Shown piece after piece: positions 16,819-25,090 of a stretch of 64,000 nucleotides of DNA. Both the position numbers and the translations under genes were made by a program. Source of the stretch: JANQQN01 sp964519665 (lineage in GTDB: Bacteria > Myxococcota > Kuafuiibacteriia > Kuafuiibacteriales > Kuafuiibacteriaceae); assembly GCA_964519665.1 (NCBI GenBank), contig CAZFIV010000002.1:124001-188000 (forward strand), written 5' to 3'. The notes under the pieces are model-generated. The model was not told the DNA's origin, did no database searches, and worked only from the letters and a program-made list of their open reading frames with translations. How positions within the stretch are numbered: position 1 is the first letter of the stretch; every line of letters begins with the position of its first letter.

Positions 16819-18147
16819 TTAGGCCTTGGCTCGGGTGCCGGGCAGCCAACCCAGCCAGCTTCCGGCGATGCTCACCAGCAGGGACAGGATGAAGGCGGGG
16901 CCGGTGATGCTCGCGAGGAGGGCGTCCATATCGGCGTCGCTCTGCCCGGTAAGCCCGCCCATGAACCCAGCAAAGAACGCGATGCCGAGGAAAAAGCCGA
17001 GCGTCCACAGAGTTCCGAAGAAAAATAGGCGTCCGAAGGGGCGGCGCGAGGCGGTCGGACCACTCCCGGGCAGCCATGCCATGAAGCTGCCCACCCCACC
17101 GAGGATCAGCGCCAGCAACAGGGTGGGAAGCGCTGCGGTCTCACCCAGCTGCTCCGCGAACATCGGGTCATTGGGGTGGGTGATCGCCGCGAGCATGCCC
17201 AAACCAATGAGGATCACGAACCAAATCGGGAACGCCCACACCACGGCCCATCCAAAGTCGTTCCAGATATCGCGGGATTTCTCCCGAGCCTGCTGTTGAT
17301 AGCCCGGTTGCGGCCCCGGGTAAGGGCCGGGCTGCATCGGAGGCGTGAAGGGTCCGGGCGTCGCTTGCGGCATCGGCTGCGACATAACGGCCGCCTGAAA
17401 TGGCATCGGCTGCGCCATGCCGGGGGGACCCCGCATCGGCTGCGGGGGACCCGCGGGCACGTTCGGTTGGCTCGGGCCCGCATTGCCGACAAAGTTGAAC
17501 TCCGGGCCGTGCAGCATCTCGTCGACGTCGCGGTCGACCTGAGCGTACAGGTCGGCGCGAGCCTTCAGCTTGCGCAAGAGAGTCCGGATATCGTTCGCGT
17601 CGGCTGGATTGCGAAGCCCACGTCGAAGCTCGATCACGAGCGAGTTCTGTTCGTCGAGCGTAAGTGGTCGGGCCGCTTCGATCTTCGCCGACAGGCTGCC
17701 GAGGTACGAAACCGGAACCGGCGGGGCCTCGGGAAGCGGATCGGGGAGCGGGGGCGCGACCGGAAGGTCGGCCAGCGCGCGGCCGAGGGCGAATGCGGTT
17801 TGGCGGTCTTGCCCTCGGTAGTCGATGTGCTGGGTCTTCTGCAGGACCGGCGGCAACAGATTGATGGAAATGCCGTCGGCGACCAACACCGGAAGGATGG
17901 GCTTGCCGAGGGCGCCCGCGTACTCGTACTCGCGCCGGCAAGCCGTCGATTCGAGCGAAGCCGGGTGCATGACGAACACGAAGATGTCCGTGCCCCGGAT
18001 CGCGGCGAGGATCTGGTCCCACCAAGCCTGACCGCCGCTGAGCTCAACGTCGTACCAAACCTGGTGACCGAGCGCTTCGATGTCTTGGGCCAATTGGCTG
18101 ACTTTGGACGCGCTCTGGCGACTGTAACCGATGAATACTCGTCCCAT
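16819..18147 (-). CDS. TIR-domain protein with Pro-rich linker and C-terminal membrane domain
   Basis: The 442-residue protein opens with a TIR domain (residues 2-130): RVFIGYSRQSA is box 1, then YDVELSGG and W42-W43-D-Q-I-L. The acidic residue matching the catalytic glutamate of NAD-cleaving TIR enzymes is present (E73 in CRREYEYA), but the tryptophan of the usual W-x-x-x-E motif is Ala. Residues 140-210 form a helical segment (LTLDEQNSLVIELRRGL) resembling that of TIR proteins from filamentous and gliding bacteria. A Pro/Gln/Met-rich linker of about 70 residues leads to four membrane helices. ATG 18147 was chosen because box 1 starts at once. It may be a membrane-anchored NADase or a scaffold; no defence partner is adjacent. 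Confidence 0.8.
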   Translation of the reverse strand: MGRVFIGYSRQSASKVSQLAQDIEALGHQVWYDVELSGGQAWWDQILAAIRGTDIFVFVMHPASLESTACRREYEYAGALGKPILPVLVADGISINLLPPVLQKTQHIDYRGQDRQTAFALGRALADLPVAPPLPDPLPEAPPVPVSYLGSLSAKIEAARPLTLDEQNSLVIELRRGLRNPADANDIRTLLRKLKARADLYAQVDRDVDEMLHGPEFNFVGNAGPSQPNVPAGPPQPMRGPPGMAQPMPFQAAVMSQPMPQATPGPFTPPMQPGPYPGPQPGYQQQAREKSRDIWNDFGWAVVWAFPIWFVILIGLGMLAAITHPNDPMFAEQLGETAALPTLLLALILGGVGSFMAWLPGSGPTASRRPFGRLFFFGTLWTLGFFLGIAFFAGFMGGLTGQSDADMDALLASITGPAFILSLLVSIAGSWLGWLPGTRAKA

Positions 18148-18545
18148 GGTTTGCTCGTCTCGGTTAGACCATTGCAGCAACGGAAAGTCACCAGGCCAAG
18201 AGGTCCAACTCTTGCGTAGTTGTGCATCGAGGGGGCCGAGCTGCCGGTTTCCGCTGACCTCAGTTAACGGTGACCGTCATTGAACGCACAACGGAAGGTC
18301 TCACCGACGGCTTTCCATGCCGAACATACCCTCAAACTTGAGCGTTGAGTGGCTATCGTGGGCGCAGCTGAGCACTCGATGGGCAGCGTCGACGTTGACG
18401 ATTCCCATGGTCGCCTCAGGAGCTGCTCCAAGCAGGGGAGGTGTTCGACGAGCGCGAAGAGGCTGGGGTCGGGGCTGGTCAGCGCTCGGGCCCGATGGGC
18501 ATCTCACGTCCCGGCTGGGACGCCACTGTGTTCATTTAATGAACG
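18148..18545. other. Intergenic region between TIR and YHS-GlcG genes
   Basis: About 400 nt without a convincing gene. It contains a near-perfect palindrome, GTTCATTTAATGAAC (18530-18544), 1 nt beyond the YHS-GlcG stop. A 6-bp stem with a 3-nt loop and no following T-run makes it a poor terminator. A short CTCAAACTTGAG palindrome sits near 18330. No RNA gene or clear promoter for the TIR gene was recognised. Confidence 0.4.
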
Positions 18546-19433
18546 CTATTCGGTCGCGAGGAAATCGGCGCTCAGGGCCGCCTCTGCGAGCAGGACGTCC
18601 TGGTCGGCGCTGGCCGCGCCGCTCACGCCAACGCCGCCGATCACCTGGCCGGCGTAGGTGATGGGAAGGCCGCCCCGGAGCATGTTGTGACCGACCGTGT
18701 TCAGCGAGAATCGCCCATTGAGGATGGCGTCTTCCAAGTTCTTGGAGGGCATCCGGAACATCGCGGCCGTCCGGGCCTTCTCGGTGGCCACCCGAGCGGA
18801 GGCGGGAAAGGTACCATCGAGTCGAACGGCGTAGATGACGTGTCCGCCGCCGTCCACGATGACGATCGAGCCGCCGGGCGCTCGGTTCTTCTTTGCGTAG
18901 GCTTCCGCTGCATCGACCATCCGCTTGGCCCCGGCCAGGGTGAGCTCGAGGCGCTCGTTGACCTCACGATGGGAGAGGCTCGTCGCGAATGCCTTTTCCA
19001 GCTTCGGCCAGTTCTTGTTCGCGCCAGCGATGAAGCGGCGGGGGTTCTTCTTCCACATCGCGACCGCCTTGGCGTTGCGCTGCAGGTACAGCTTTCCATC
19101 GACGATCGAGAAGGTGCTCAGGTCCACGGGCTCGAGTTTACCCATCGACGCCGAAACGGCGCAGAAGCCACCGTACTGGGGCAGGAAGCGGTCCGGGTTC
19201 TTCTGGAAAGCTTGTTGATGAGCGGCCGTCGCGAAGCGATAAACGGCGCCCGCGTGCTCGACGGAGAGTTCGATTCGGCCGGGCTCTGCCTTTTCGTCCA
19301 TCACGAACGAGACCGGGTCATAGCCCTCGAGGGCGAGACCGCGGTGGTCGACGTTGACAAGGGTGCGGCCCCAGGCGGGGGCGGACAATAGGGTGGTGCT
19401 CGCCACCAGGGCGAGCAAAGCGGTGCGCATCAT
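18546..19433 (-). CDS. Exported YHS-domain / GlcG (HbpS-like) fusion protein
   Basis: The 295-residue protein has a signal peptide (cleavage near PAWG) and two domains. Residues 30-145 follow the exported YHS-type pattern: ALEGYDPVSFVMDEKAEPG, YRFATAAHQQAFQKNPDRFLPQYGGFCA, and a second element LYLQRNAKAVAMWKKNPRRF. These are proposed metal-binding or redox domains. Residues 155-293 match the GlcG/HbpS family (LTLAGAKRMVDAAEAYAKK, VIVDGGGHVIYAVRLDG, GGLPITYAGQVIGGVGVSG), where HbpS binds haem outside the cell. Joining them suggests haem or metal sensing or storage in the periplasm. It stands alone on its strand. Confidence 0.8.
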   Translation of the reverse strand: MMRTALLALVASTTLLSAPAWGRTLVNVDHRGLALEGYDPVSFVMDEKAEPGRIELSVEHAGAVYRFATAAHQQAFQKNPDRFLPQYGGFCAVSASMGKLEPVDLSTFSIVDGKLYLQRNAKAVAMWKKNPRRFIAGANKNWPKLEKAFATSLSHREVNERLELTLAGAKRMVDAAEAYAKKNRAPGGSIVIVDGGGHVIYAVRLDGTFPASARVATEKARTAAMFRMPSKNLEDAILNGRFSLNTVGHNMLRGGLPITYAGQVIGGVGVSGAASADQDVLLAEAALSADFLATE

Positions 19434-19568
19434 GCTCTCATGATGGCGCTCGAAGCCGCAAAGTTACGGGCGAGATGTCATCTCTTCGAAAGACCGCGCC
19501 CCCAAAACGCGGTGTTGTCTTGGCCAAAATGTAGACCGGCCGAATGGACGAGCATCGATGACCACGCG

Positions 19569-21899
19569 ATGATGCGGCCGATCGCAATGCGCCCGATGAA
19601 TTACCTGCTCTGTGTCATGGGCGTCTTTAGCGCGCCACTTTCGTTGATCGCCTGCAGCTCGCCCGGCCCGACGGACGACGTCCCGGAAGCCGGGGTGGAT
19701 TCGAGCATGGATGCGGGCACCGAAGTCGCCATGGATGCGGGCTTCGAAGTCGCCATGGATGCGGGCTTCGAAGTCGCCGTGGATGCGGGTTTCGAAGTCG
19801 CCATGGATGCGGGTTTCGAAGTCAGCATGGACGCCAGCCCCCCGGACGCCGATCTTTCCGATGACGTTGGCCTGGTTCCGGACGTCGGCCCGAACGAAGA
19901 CGCCGGTTCAGATCCGGTCGTCTGGGAATGGGACTCGAGCCATTCCAACCCCCTCTCGATGCAACCGCCCCCCTTCGAGAGCACGACCCACCCGCTGCTT
20001 CCGTCTGCTCGCTGGGGGGGGCGAGGCGCACCGCTGCCGACCAACGTCGCCTGGTCGAACGTCTTTGTCGGCTCCGGCGAGCAGCGGATTAACATGCTCC
20101 CCTATCACTTGCGTGCGCAGCTGCAGGGCCTCGCGATCGGCCGGCCAGGCCTGACCGTGGCCGAGCGCAGCATCACCACCTCGGCGGAAGTCAGCCTGCG
20201 GTTGGGCGCGGTCGAGAGCTTCACGGCTTCGCGCATTGTGAACTACGGGCTGTTCTCGGTGTCCTTGGAGTGGCAGGCCGGAGCGGGCACCTTGCGCGCG
20301 CAGCCGATTTACGGGTCGCCCTACGTCACGGCGCGGTACGCGGGCCTGCGGCCTCGGATCACGACGGGCGGTCCGGCCATCCTGAGCGTCAACGGAGCGA
20401 GCAGCTCGCCGGTCGCCGGTCGACGCTTCGAGCTGCTGCTGAACAATGGGAAGCGCTGGATCCTCTACGCGGACGCCGAGGTGACCTTGGAGTGGAACAC
20501 GACCTCGCTCACCGCCACGGGGAGCTTCACCGGCCGACTCCGCGCCGCGCTCGTACCCGGCAACGGTGACGCGTCGGAGCTCGACGCGTACGCCAACGTG
20601 GTCGTGACGGGCGTCAGCCTCGCAGCCAACATCACCGGCGACGACGCGAGGCTCACCTTCAACTGGCAGACCGACGGTGCCCAACCTCCCTTGATAATGG
20701 CCATGCCTCACCACCAGGATCGTTTGGTTGCCGCTTCCTTCGGGCAGCTCCGCTACGGGACCCTCTTCGGCGAGATGAGAGCCGTGGTGGGTCCGGTCTG
20801 GGAGCTGAGCTATCCGCTCTCGGGGATCGAGTGGGAAGCGCCGACGGCGATCGATCCCGCGTCGCGAGGCGAGCTCGAGGCGGCCCTGGCCACGGATTCG
20901 AACTATGTCCCCGATCCGCTCGTGGTCGACGGCGACCCCTACTTCGGCGGCAAACAGCTCGCGAAGCTCGCCCGCCTGATCCAGATCGCTCGCGCGCTGG
21001 GCCAGGATTCGACGGTCGACACCTTAGTCGAGCGCCTTCGGCCCCTCAGCACCGCCTGGCTCGAGGGCACCAATAGCAACCCGCTGCTCTACGATGCCAC
21101 CTGGGGGGGGATCATCAGCACGAACGGTCGAGGCGACCCCGGCGCCGACTTCGGTCAAGGCTACTACAACGACCACCATTTCCACTACGGCTACCATATC
21201 TACGCGGCGGCGGTGCTGGCCCGTGAGGATCGCGTTTGGGCGGACACCCACCGCGAAGCCATCTTGGCGCTGATCCGTGACATCATGAATCCCAGCCGCG
21301 CTGACCCGAGCTTTCCGCGCTATCGCCACATGGACTTCTTCGTCGGCCACAGCTGGACGGCGGGCCTCTTCGAATTCGCCGACGCTCGCAACCAGGAGTC
21401 GACCTCCGAGGCGGTCAATGCCTACTACGCGGTGCAGCTGTACGCGCTGGCGACCGGCGAGACCGACCTGGCCTACCTTGCCGAACTGTTGGCCGCGGTC
21501 GAGATCGCCTCCGCCCAACGTTACTGGCAGGTCGACTCGACCGACAACATCTACCCCCCTCCCTTCGCCAACTTCGGTTGCGTCGGCGTGCTCTGGGCGA
21601 CCAAAGTCGACGCGCTCACCTTCTTCGGCGGCCAAACCGAGTTTGTCTACGGCATCCAGATGCTCCCCTACACGCCGATCACCGAGGCCCTTCTTGACCG
21701 CAACTGGGTCGACGAGACCTGGCCGCGCCTGAGCACCACCGCCGCCAACGCTGAGGAGCCGTGGGCGGGCCTTCTCTACCTGGCCTACGGCGTCGTAGAC
21801 GCCGAGGCCGCCCGCCGCGAGATCCGCACTCTGAGCGACTACGACGACGGCAACAGCCTCACCAACTCTCTGTGGTGGTTGGCGACGCGCCCGCGGTAG
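19569..21899 (+). CDS. GH81 endo-beta-1,3-glucanase lipoprotein
   Basis: The 776-residue protein starts with a lipoprotein signal (SLIAC lipobox), then an Asp/Ala-rich linker with five copies of an eight-residue repeat, then a GH81 catalytic module. The key family motifs are present: FGQGYYNDHHFHYGYHIYAA, with the aspartate assigned as general acid in the family (codon 21171-21173), and 75 residues later NQESTSEAVNAYYAV, carrying the catalytic glutamate (21396-21398). GH81 enzymes cleave internal beta-1,3-glucan bonds, as in fungal or algal walls and curdlan. A lipid anchor would keep it on the cell surface, consistent with a predatory or saprophytic habit. Several ATGs lie close together (19569, 19572, 19587, 19596). 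Confidence 0.88.
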   Translation: MMRPIAMRPMNYLLCVMGVFSAPLSLIACSSPGPTDDVPEAGVDSSMDAGTEVAMDAGFEVAMDAGFEVAVDAGFEVAMDAGFEVSMDASPPDADLSDDVGLVPDVGPNEDAGSDPVVWEWDSSHSNPLSMQPPPFESTTHPLLPSARWGGRGAPLPTNVAWSNVFVGSGEQRINMLPYHLRAQLQGLAIGRPGLTVAERSITTSAEVSLRLGAVESFTASRIVNYGLFSVSLEWQAGAGTLRAQPIYGSPYVTARYAGLRPRITTGGPAILSVNGASSSPVAGRRFELLLNNGKRWILYADAEVTLEWNTTSLTATGSFTGRLRAALVPGNGDASELDAYANVVVTGVSLAANITGDDARLTFNWQTDGAQPPLIMAMPHHQDRLVAASFGQLRYGTLFGEMRAVVGPVWELSYPLSGIEWEAPTAIDPASRGELEAALATDSNYVPDPLVVDGDPYFGGKQLAKLARLIQIARALGQDSTVDTLVERLRPLSTAWLEGTNSNPLLYDATWGGIISTNGRGDPGADFGQGYYNDHHFHYGYHIYAAAVLAREDRVWADTHREAILALIRDIMNPSRADPSFPRYRHMDFFVGHSWTAGLFEFADARNQESTSEAVNAYYAVQLYALATGETDLAYLAELLAAVEIASAQRYWQVDSTDNIYPPPFANFGCVGVLWATKVDALTFFGGQTEFVYGIQMLPYTPITEALLDRNWVDETWPRLSTTAANAEEPWAGLLYLAYGVVDAEAARREIRTLSDYDDGNSLTNSLWWLATRPR
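19707..19826 (+). repeat. Five 24-bp tandem repeats encoding MDAGFEVA
   Basis: Five units of 24 bp with only a few substitutions encode M/V-D-A-G-F/T-E-V-A/S just after the lipobox of the GH81 protein. They form a flexible acidic linker between the lipid anchor and the catalytic domain. Near-identity at the nucleotide level suggests recent expansion by slippage. Confidence 0.9.
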
Positions 21900-21970
21900 C
21901 CCGGACCGTCTCCCGGCCCGAACCACGCCGCAACATGCGTTCGAACCGAGCGTGCAAGCCAGCCGCGCAA

Positions 21971-21988
21971 CCTCAACCTAACTTGAGG
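21971..21988. promoter_or_regulatory. SoxR box
   Basis: CCTCAACCTAACTTGAGG matches 16 of 18 positions of the enterobacterial SoxR operator (CCTCAAGTTAACTTGAGG); the two mismatches are in the centre and both six-base arms are perfect. It lies 119 nt upstream of the soxR gene in the gap after GH81. The nearest gene it could control is soxR itself. MerR-type activators bind between -35 and -10 elements 19 bp apart, but no convincing hexamers flank it. Confidence 0.8.
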
Positions 21989-22107
21989 TCAAGGGCCCCA
22001 GGTCGTTAAGTCCGGTTGTCCGTCAGAACGGTACGTCTGATTCATCATCAATGGGATTCTTCTGGGCCCGACTCGCCACCGGCTGCCGGGACCGTACACT
22101 GGGTTGG

Positions 22108-22575
22108 ATGAATAAGAATGACGAGCTCACCATCGGGGAGGTCGCCCGGCGGGCCGGAGTGAGCACATCGGCGCTCCGGTTCTACGAAGACCGGGGCTTG
22201 GTCCGGCCTCTGCGCACCCTAGGCAACCAACGGCGCTACACACGGGCGATGCTCAGGGTGGTTTCGGTCATCAAAGCCGCTCAAGCGGTGGGACTGTCGC
22301 TCGAAGAGATCGAGTCGGCGCTCGGGACGCTACCCGAAGGCGCGATGCCTACTAAGGCCGACTGGACTCGCCTGTCGCGACAGTGGCGCCAAGCATTGGA
22401 CGAGCGCATCCGGCGGCTCCAGCGGCTCCGAGACGATCTCGACGACTGTATCGGCTGTGGCTGCCTGTCGCTGCGAACATGTGCCTTGCTGAACCCGAAT
22501 GACCGCACCGCGCAGAAAGGCGCCGGCTCCTGGCTCCTTCGTCGCTCGAACGGTCGGCGCCCGGAGCAGACGTAG
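22108..22575 (+). CDS. soxR: Redox-sensing MerR-family regulator SoxR
   Basis: The 155-residue protein has a MerR helix-turn-helix (LTIGEVARRAGVSTSALRFY), a long dimerising helix (residues 85-112) and the [2Fe-2S]-binding signature C114-x2-C117-x-C119-x5-C125 that defines SoxR. Spacing is identical to E. coli SoxR. The cluster is oxidised by redox-cycling compounds or nitric oxide and turns on the target promoter. ATG 22108 gives the standard N-terminus; an upstream in-frame start would add 19 unlikely residues. A TACACT hexamer ends 7 nt before the ATG. The matching operator upstream supports autoregulation. No soxS-like gene or efflux pump is beside it, as in many non-enteric bacteria. Confidence 0.93.
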   Translation: MNKNDELTIGEVARRAGVSTSALRFYEDRGLVRPLRTLGNQRRYTRAMLRVVSVIKAAQAVGLSLEEIESALGTLPEGAMPTKADWTRLSRQWRQALDERIRRLQRLRDDLDDCIGCGCLSLRTCALLNPNDRTAQKGAGSWLLRRSNGRRPEQT

Positions 22576-22653
22576 TCCGGCCGGTGACTGACCGAGACAG
22601 ACGGCGACTTCGACCGCATGTCACTCGCTCGGTGCGCTGGTCACTGGAGGCGA

Positions 22654-23451
22654 ATGCGGGCACCATGGGGTGTGAACGATCGGATCACTTATGATGTCGC
22701 GGGACCCGTAGTAAGGATCGGCCTGAACCGCAGCGAGAAGAAGAACGCTTTCGATCTCGTGATGTTGCACCAGCTCGCGGAGGCGTACACTCGGTACGAA
22801 GACGACCCTGCGCTGTGGTGCGCAATCCTGTTTGCGCACGGCACCGACTTCACGGCTGGCCTCGATCTCGCCGAGGTGGGGCCTCACGTCGCCGACGAGG
22901 GGGAGTTGTTTCCGACCGGCCTGGTCGACCCGGTGGGTCTTGGTGACCGCCGGCGGTCCAAGCCGGTCATCATTGCTTGCCGGGGCTGGTGCCTGACCAT
23001 CGGCACGGAGCTCGCCCTGGCGTCCGATATCGTCGTCGCCGCCGACGACACCAAGTTCGGGCAGATCGAGGTCAAGCGGGGCATCGCGCCCTTCGGAGGG
23101 GCCACCATCCGGCTGCCTCGAGTCGCCGGCTGGCACAACGCCATGCGATATCTGCTCACCGGTGATATCTTTGACGCCGCCGAAGGATATCGCTTCGGGC
23201 TCGTCCAGAAGATCACGCCCCCCGACGCGGTGCTCGAGGCGGCCAGCGAAATGGCGGCGAGCGTGGCCGCGCAGGCGCCCCTGGCGGTGCAGGCATCCTT
23301 GCAGTCCGCCCAGGCGTCGATGCTCGAGGGCCTCGAAGTCGAAACCGGTCGTCTGACCCACCGGGCGCGCGCCCTGATGAAGACCGAAGACGCCGCGGAG
23401 GGCTTGCGGTCGTTTCTCGAGCGGAGGCAGGGAAAGTTTAAGGGCCGCTGA
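22654..23451 (+). CDS. Enoyl-CoA hydratase/isomerase (crotonase) family protein
   Basis: The 265-residue protein is a crotonase-superfamily member: GLNRSEKKNAFDLVMLHQL near the start, FTAGLDLAEV forming one oxyanion-hole strand, and IIACRGWCLTIGTELALASD forming the second. The next conserved block, FGQIEVKRGIAPFGGA, carries the region where hydratases hold a catalytic glutamate; here E is present in QIEV, but exact alignment is needed. Such enzymes act on CoA thioesters in fatty acid or aromatic degradation. GGAGG stands 3 nt before ATG 22654. A GTG at 22672 would better match family N-termini and cannot be excluded. It follows soxR by 78 nt on the same strand. Confidence 0.82.
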   Translation: MRAPWGVNDRITYDVAGPVVRIGLNRSEKKNAFDLVMLHQLAEAYTRYEDDPALWCAILFAHGTDFTAGLDLAEVGPHVADEGELFPTGLVDPVGLGDRRRSKPVIIACRGWCLTIGTELALASDIVVAADDTKFGQIEVKRGIAPFGGATIRLPRVAGWHNAMRYLLTGDIFDAAEGYRFGLVQKITPPDAVLEAASEMAASVAAQAPLAVQASLQSAQASMLEGLEVETGRLTHRARALMKTEDAAEGLRSFLERRQGKFKGR

Positions 23452-23482
23452 CCTGGGCCCACGCCCACGCGTCGGCCACACG

Positions 23483-24787
23483 TCAGCGCCAGCGGGTGAC
23501 GTGCCAGCTCTTCTTGCCGCGACGAAAAATGGCGACCTGGCCGGGCAGCAACTGATCGGCAGTGAGTTTCGACTCGAGGTCGACCTTGTTGCCGTTGAGC
23601 GAAACGCCCTTTTGATTGAGGAGCTTTCGAGCTTCGCCTTTACTCGACGCCAGCGAGGTCTGGGCGAGGATATCGAGAACCGGCAACCCGGCGTCGTCGA
23701 GCGAGTCGAGGTCATGATCGCTCGACGGCGCGGCCGCGAAGACCTCACCCAGGGTACGTTCGTCGAGGGCCCGCAGATCGCCGCGACCGAACAGAACTCC
23801 GGCCGCTTGCTTGGCCCGTTCGGTCTCGTCTTCGCCGTGAACCAGGGTCGTGACCGCGTCGGCGAGCGCCCGCTGCGCGGCCCGCTCGCTCGGCTTTTCG
23901 GCCTGCGTCTTTTCGATCGCCAGGATCTCTTCGCGCGGCAGGAAAGTGAACGTTCGAAGCCACCGAACGGCGTCGTCGTCGCTGGTGTTGAGCCAGAACT
24001 GATGAAACGAGTACGGACTGCTGCGGTGGGCGCTCAACCAAACCGCACCCTGCTCGGTCTTACCGAACTTCGTTCCGTCGGCTTTGGTGATCAGCGGCGC
24101 GGTCAGCCCGAACGCGCGATTGAAGCCCTTCTCGTCGAGGCCATGCATCCGGCGGATAAGGTCGATACCGGACACGATGTTGCCCCACTGGTCGGAACCC
24201 GCGGTCTGGATCGTGCAGTCTTCCTTCTCGAAGAGATATTGGAAGTCGTACGCCTGCAGCAGCATGTAGCTGAATTCGGTGTAGCTGATGCCTTGCTCGC
24301 GACTCTCGAGACGCTTTTTGACCGAGTCGCGCTGGACCATCTGGTTGACCGAGAAGTGCTTGCCGATGTCGCGGAGGGCTTCGATGAACCCGATGCCGGA
24401 CATCCAGTCGTAGTTGTCGACCATTCGCGCGGCGGTCGGGCCGTCGAAGTCGAGGAGACGTTCGAAGATCTTTCGCTGGGCCTCGACGTTGGCGCGAACC
24501 TCTTCGATCGTTCTCAGGCTGCGCTCGGCGTCCTTGCCGCTGGGATCGCCGATGAGGCCGGTCGCGCCCCCCGTCAGTACGATCGGCCGGTGGCCCGCCG
24601 TTTGGAAGTGTCGCAACAGGAGAATGGGGACCAGATTTCCGATGGTTAGGGAGTCGGCGGTCGGGTCGAATCCGCAGTACACGACCCGCGAGCCCGAGGC
24701 GAGATGAGCCTCGAGCGCTTCGCGCTCGGTCACTTGGTGCAACAGACCTCGCCATTCGAGTTCTTCGAGCAAGTCGATCGAAGCCAT
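23483..24787 (-). CDS. tyrS: Tyrosine--tRNA ligase
   Basis: The 434-residue protein is a complete bacterial TyrRS, a class I synthetase that charges tRNA-Tyr. Visible landmarks are YCGFDPTADSLTIGNLVP (the HIGH-type motif as TIGN), GDPSGKDAER, QAYDFQYL and QTAGSDQWGNI for tyrosine and adenylate binding. KFGKTE takes the place of KMSKS, and an S4 RNA-binding domain ends the protein (SSKGEARKLLNQKGVSLNG). Length is normal (about 420). The ATG at 24787 is the natural start. Upstream there is no T-box; instead a 17-bp tandem repeat array occupies the promoter region. Confidence 0.97.
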   Translation of the reverse strand: MASIDLLEELEWRGLLHQVTEREALEAHLASGSRVVYCGFDPTADSLTIGNLVPILLLRHFQTAGHRPIVLTGGATGLIGDPSGKDAERSLRTIEEVRANVEAQRKIFERLLDFDGPTAARMVDNYDWMSGIGFIEALRDIGKHFSVNQMVQRDSVKKRLESREQGISYTEFSYMLLQAYDFQYLFEKEDCTIQTAGSDQWGNIVSGIDLIRRMHGLDEKGFNRAFGLTAPLITKADGTKFGKTEQGAVWLSAHRSSPYSFHQFWLNTSDDDAVRWLRTFTFLPREEILAIEKTQAEKPSERAAQRALADAVTTLVHGEDETERAKQAAGVLFGRGDLRALDERTLGEVFAAAPSSDHDLDSLDDAGLPVLDILAQTSLASSKGEARKLLNQKGVSLNGNKVDLESKLTADQLLPGQVAIFRRGKKSWHVTRWR

Positions 24788-24845
24788 GGACGGGGCGAGT
24801 GTCGTGGAACCGGTCTTCCGGGGAAAGAACTTTCGGTCCGGCCTG

Positions 24846-25068
24846 CCGGTTCAGCACGCGGGCCGGTTCAGCACGCGGGCCGGTTCAGCACGCGGGCCGN
24901 NNNNNNNNNNNNNNNNNNNNNNNNNNNNNNNNNNNNNNNNNNNNNNNNNNNNNNNNNNNNNNNNNNNNNNNNNNNNNNNNNNNNNNNNNNNNNNNNNNNG
25001 CCGGTTCAGCACGCGGGCCGGTTCAGCACGCGGGCCGGTTCAGCACGCGGGCCGATTCAGCACACCCG
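24846..25068. repeat. Tandem 17-bp repeat array with 100-N gap
   Basis: Units of CCGGTTCAGCACGCGGG are repeated head to tail: three full copies at 24846-24896 before the gap and three at 25001-25051 after it. A degenerate copy follows at 25052-25068. The gap (24900-24999) is 100 Ns of nominal size, so the array is longer than seen. It fills the space between the tyrS start and the DUF697-SHOCT stop. There are no unique spacers, so it is a minisatellite and not a CRISPR. The unit is not palindromic. Confidence 0.9.
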
Positions 25069-25090
25069 CAGGTTCGACACCGGGAGTGGA

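Noticed and set aside
16819..18147. TIR gene as part of a defence island
   Set aside because: Neighbours are a peptide transporter and a YHS-GlcG protein; no nuclease, helicase, transposase or phage gene is near.
18329..18342. CTCAAACTTGAG as a second SoxR box
   Set aside because: The arms match SoxR half-sites but the centre is six bases too short for the operator.
24846..25068. Direct repeats as a possible CRISPR array
   Set aside because: Units are contiguous 17-mers with no unique spacers, and no cas genes are in the window.
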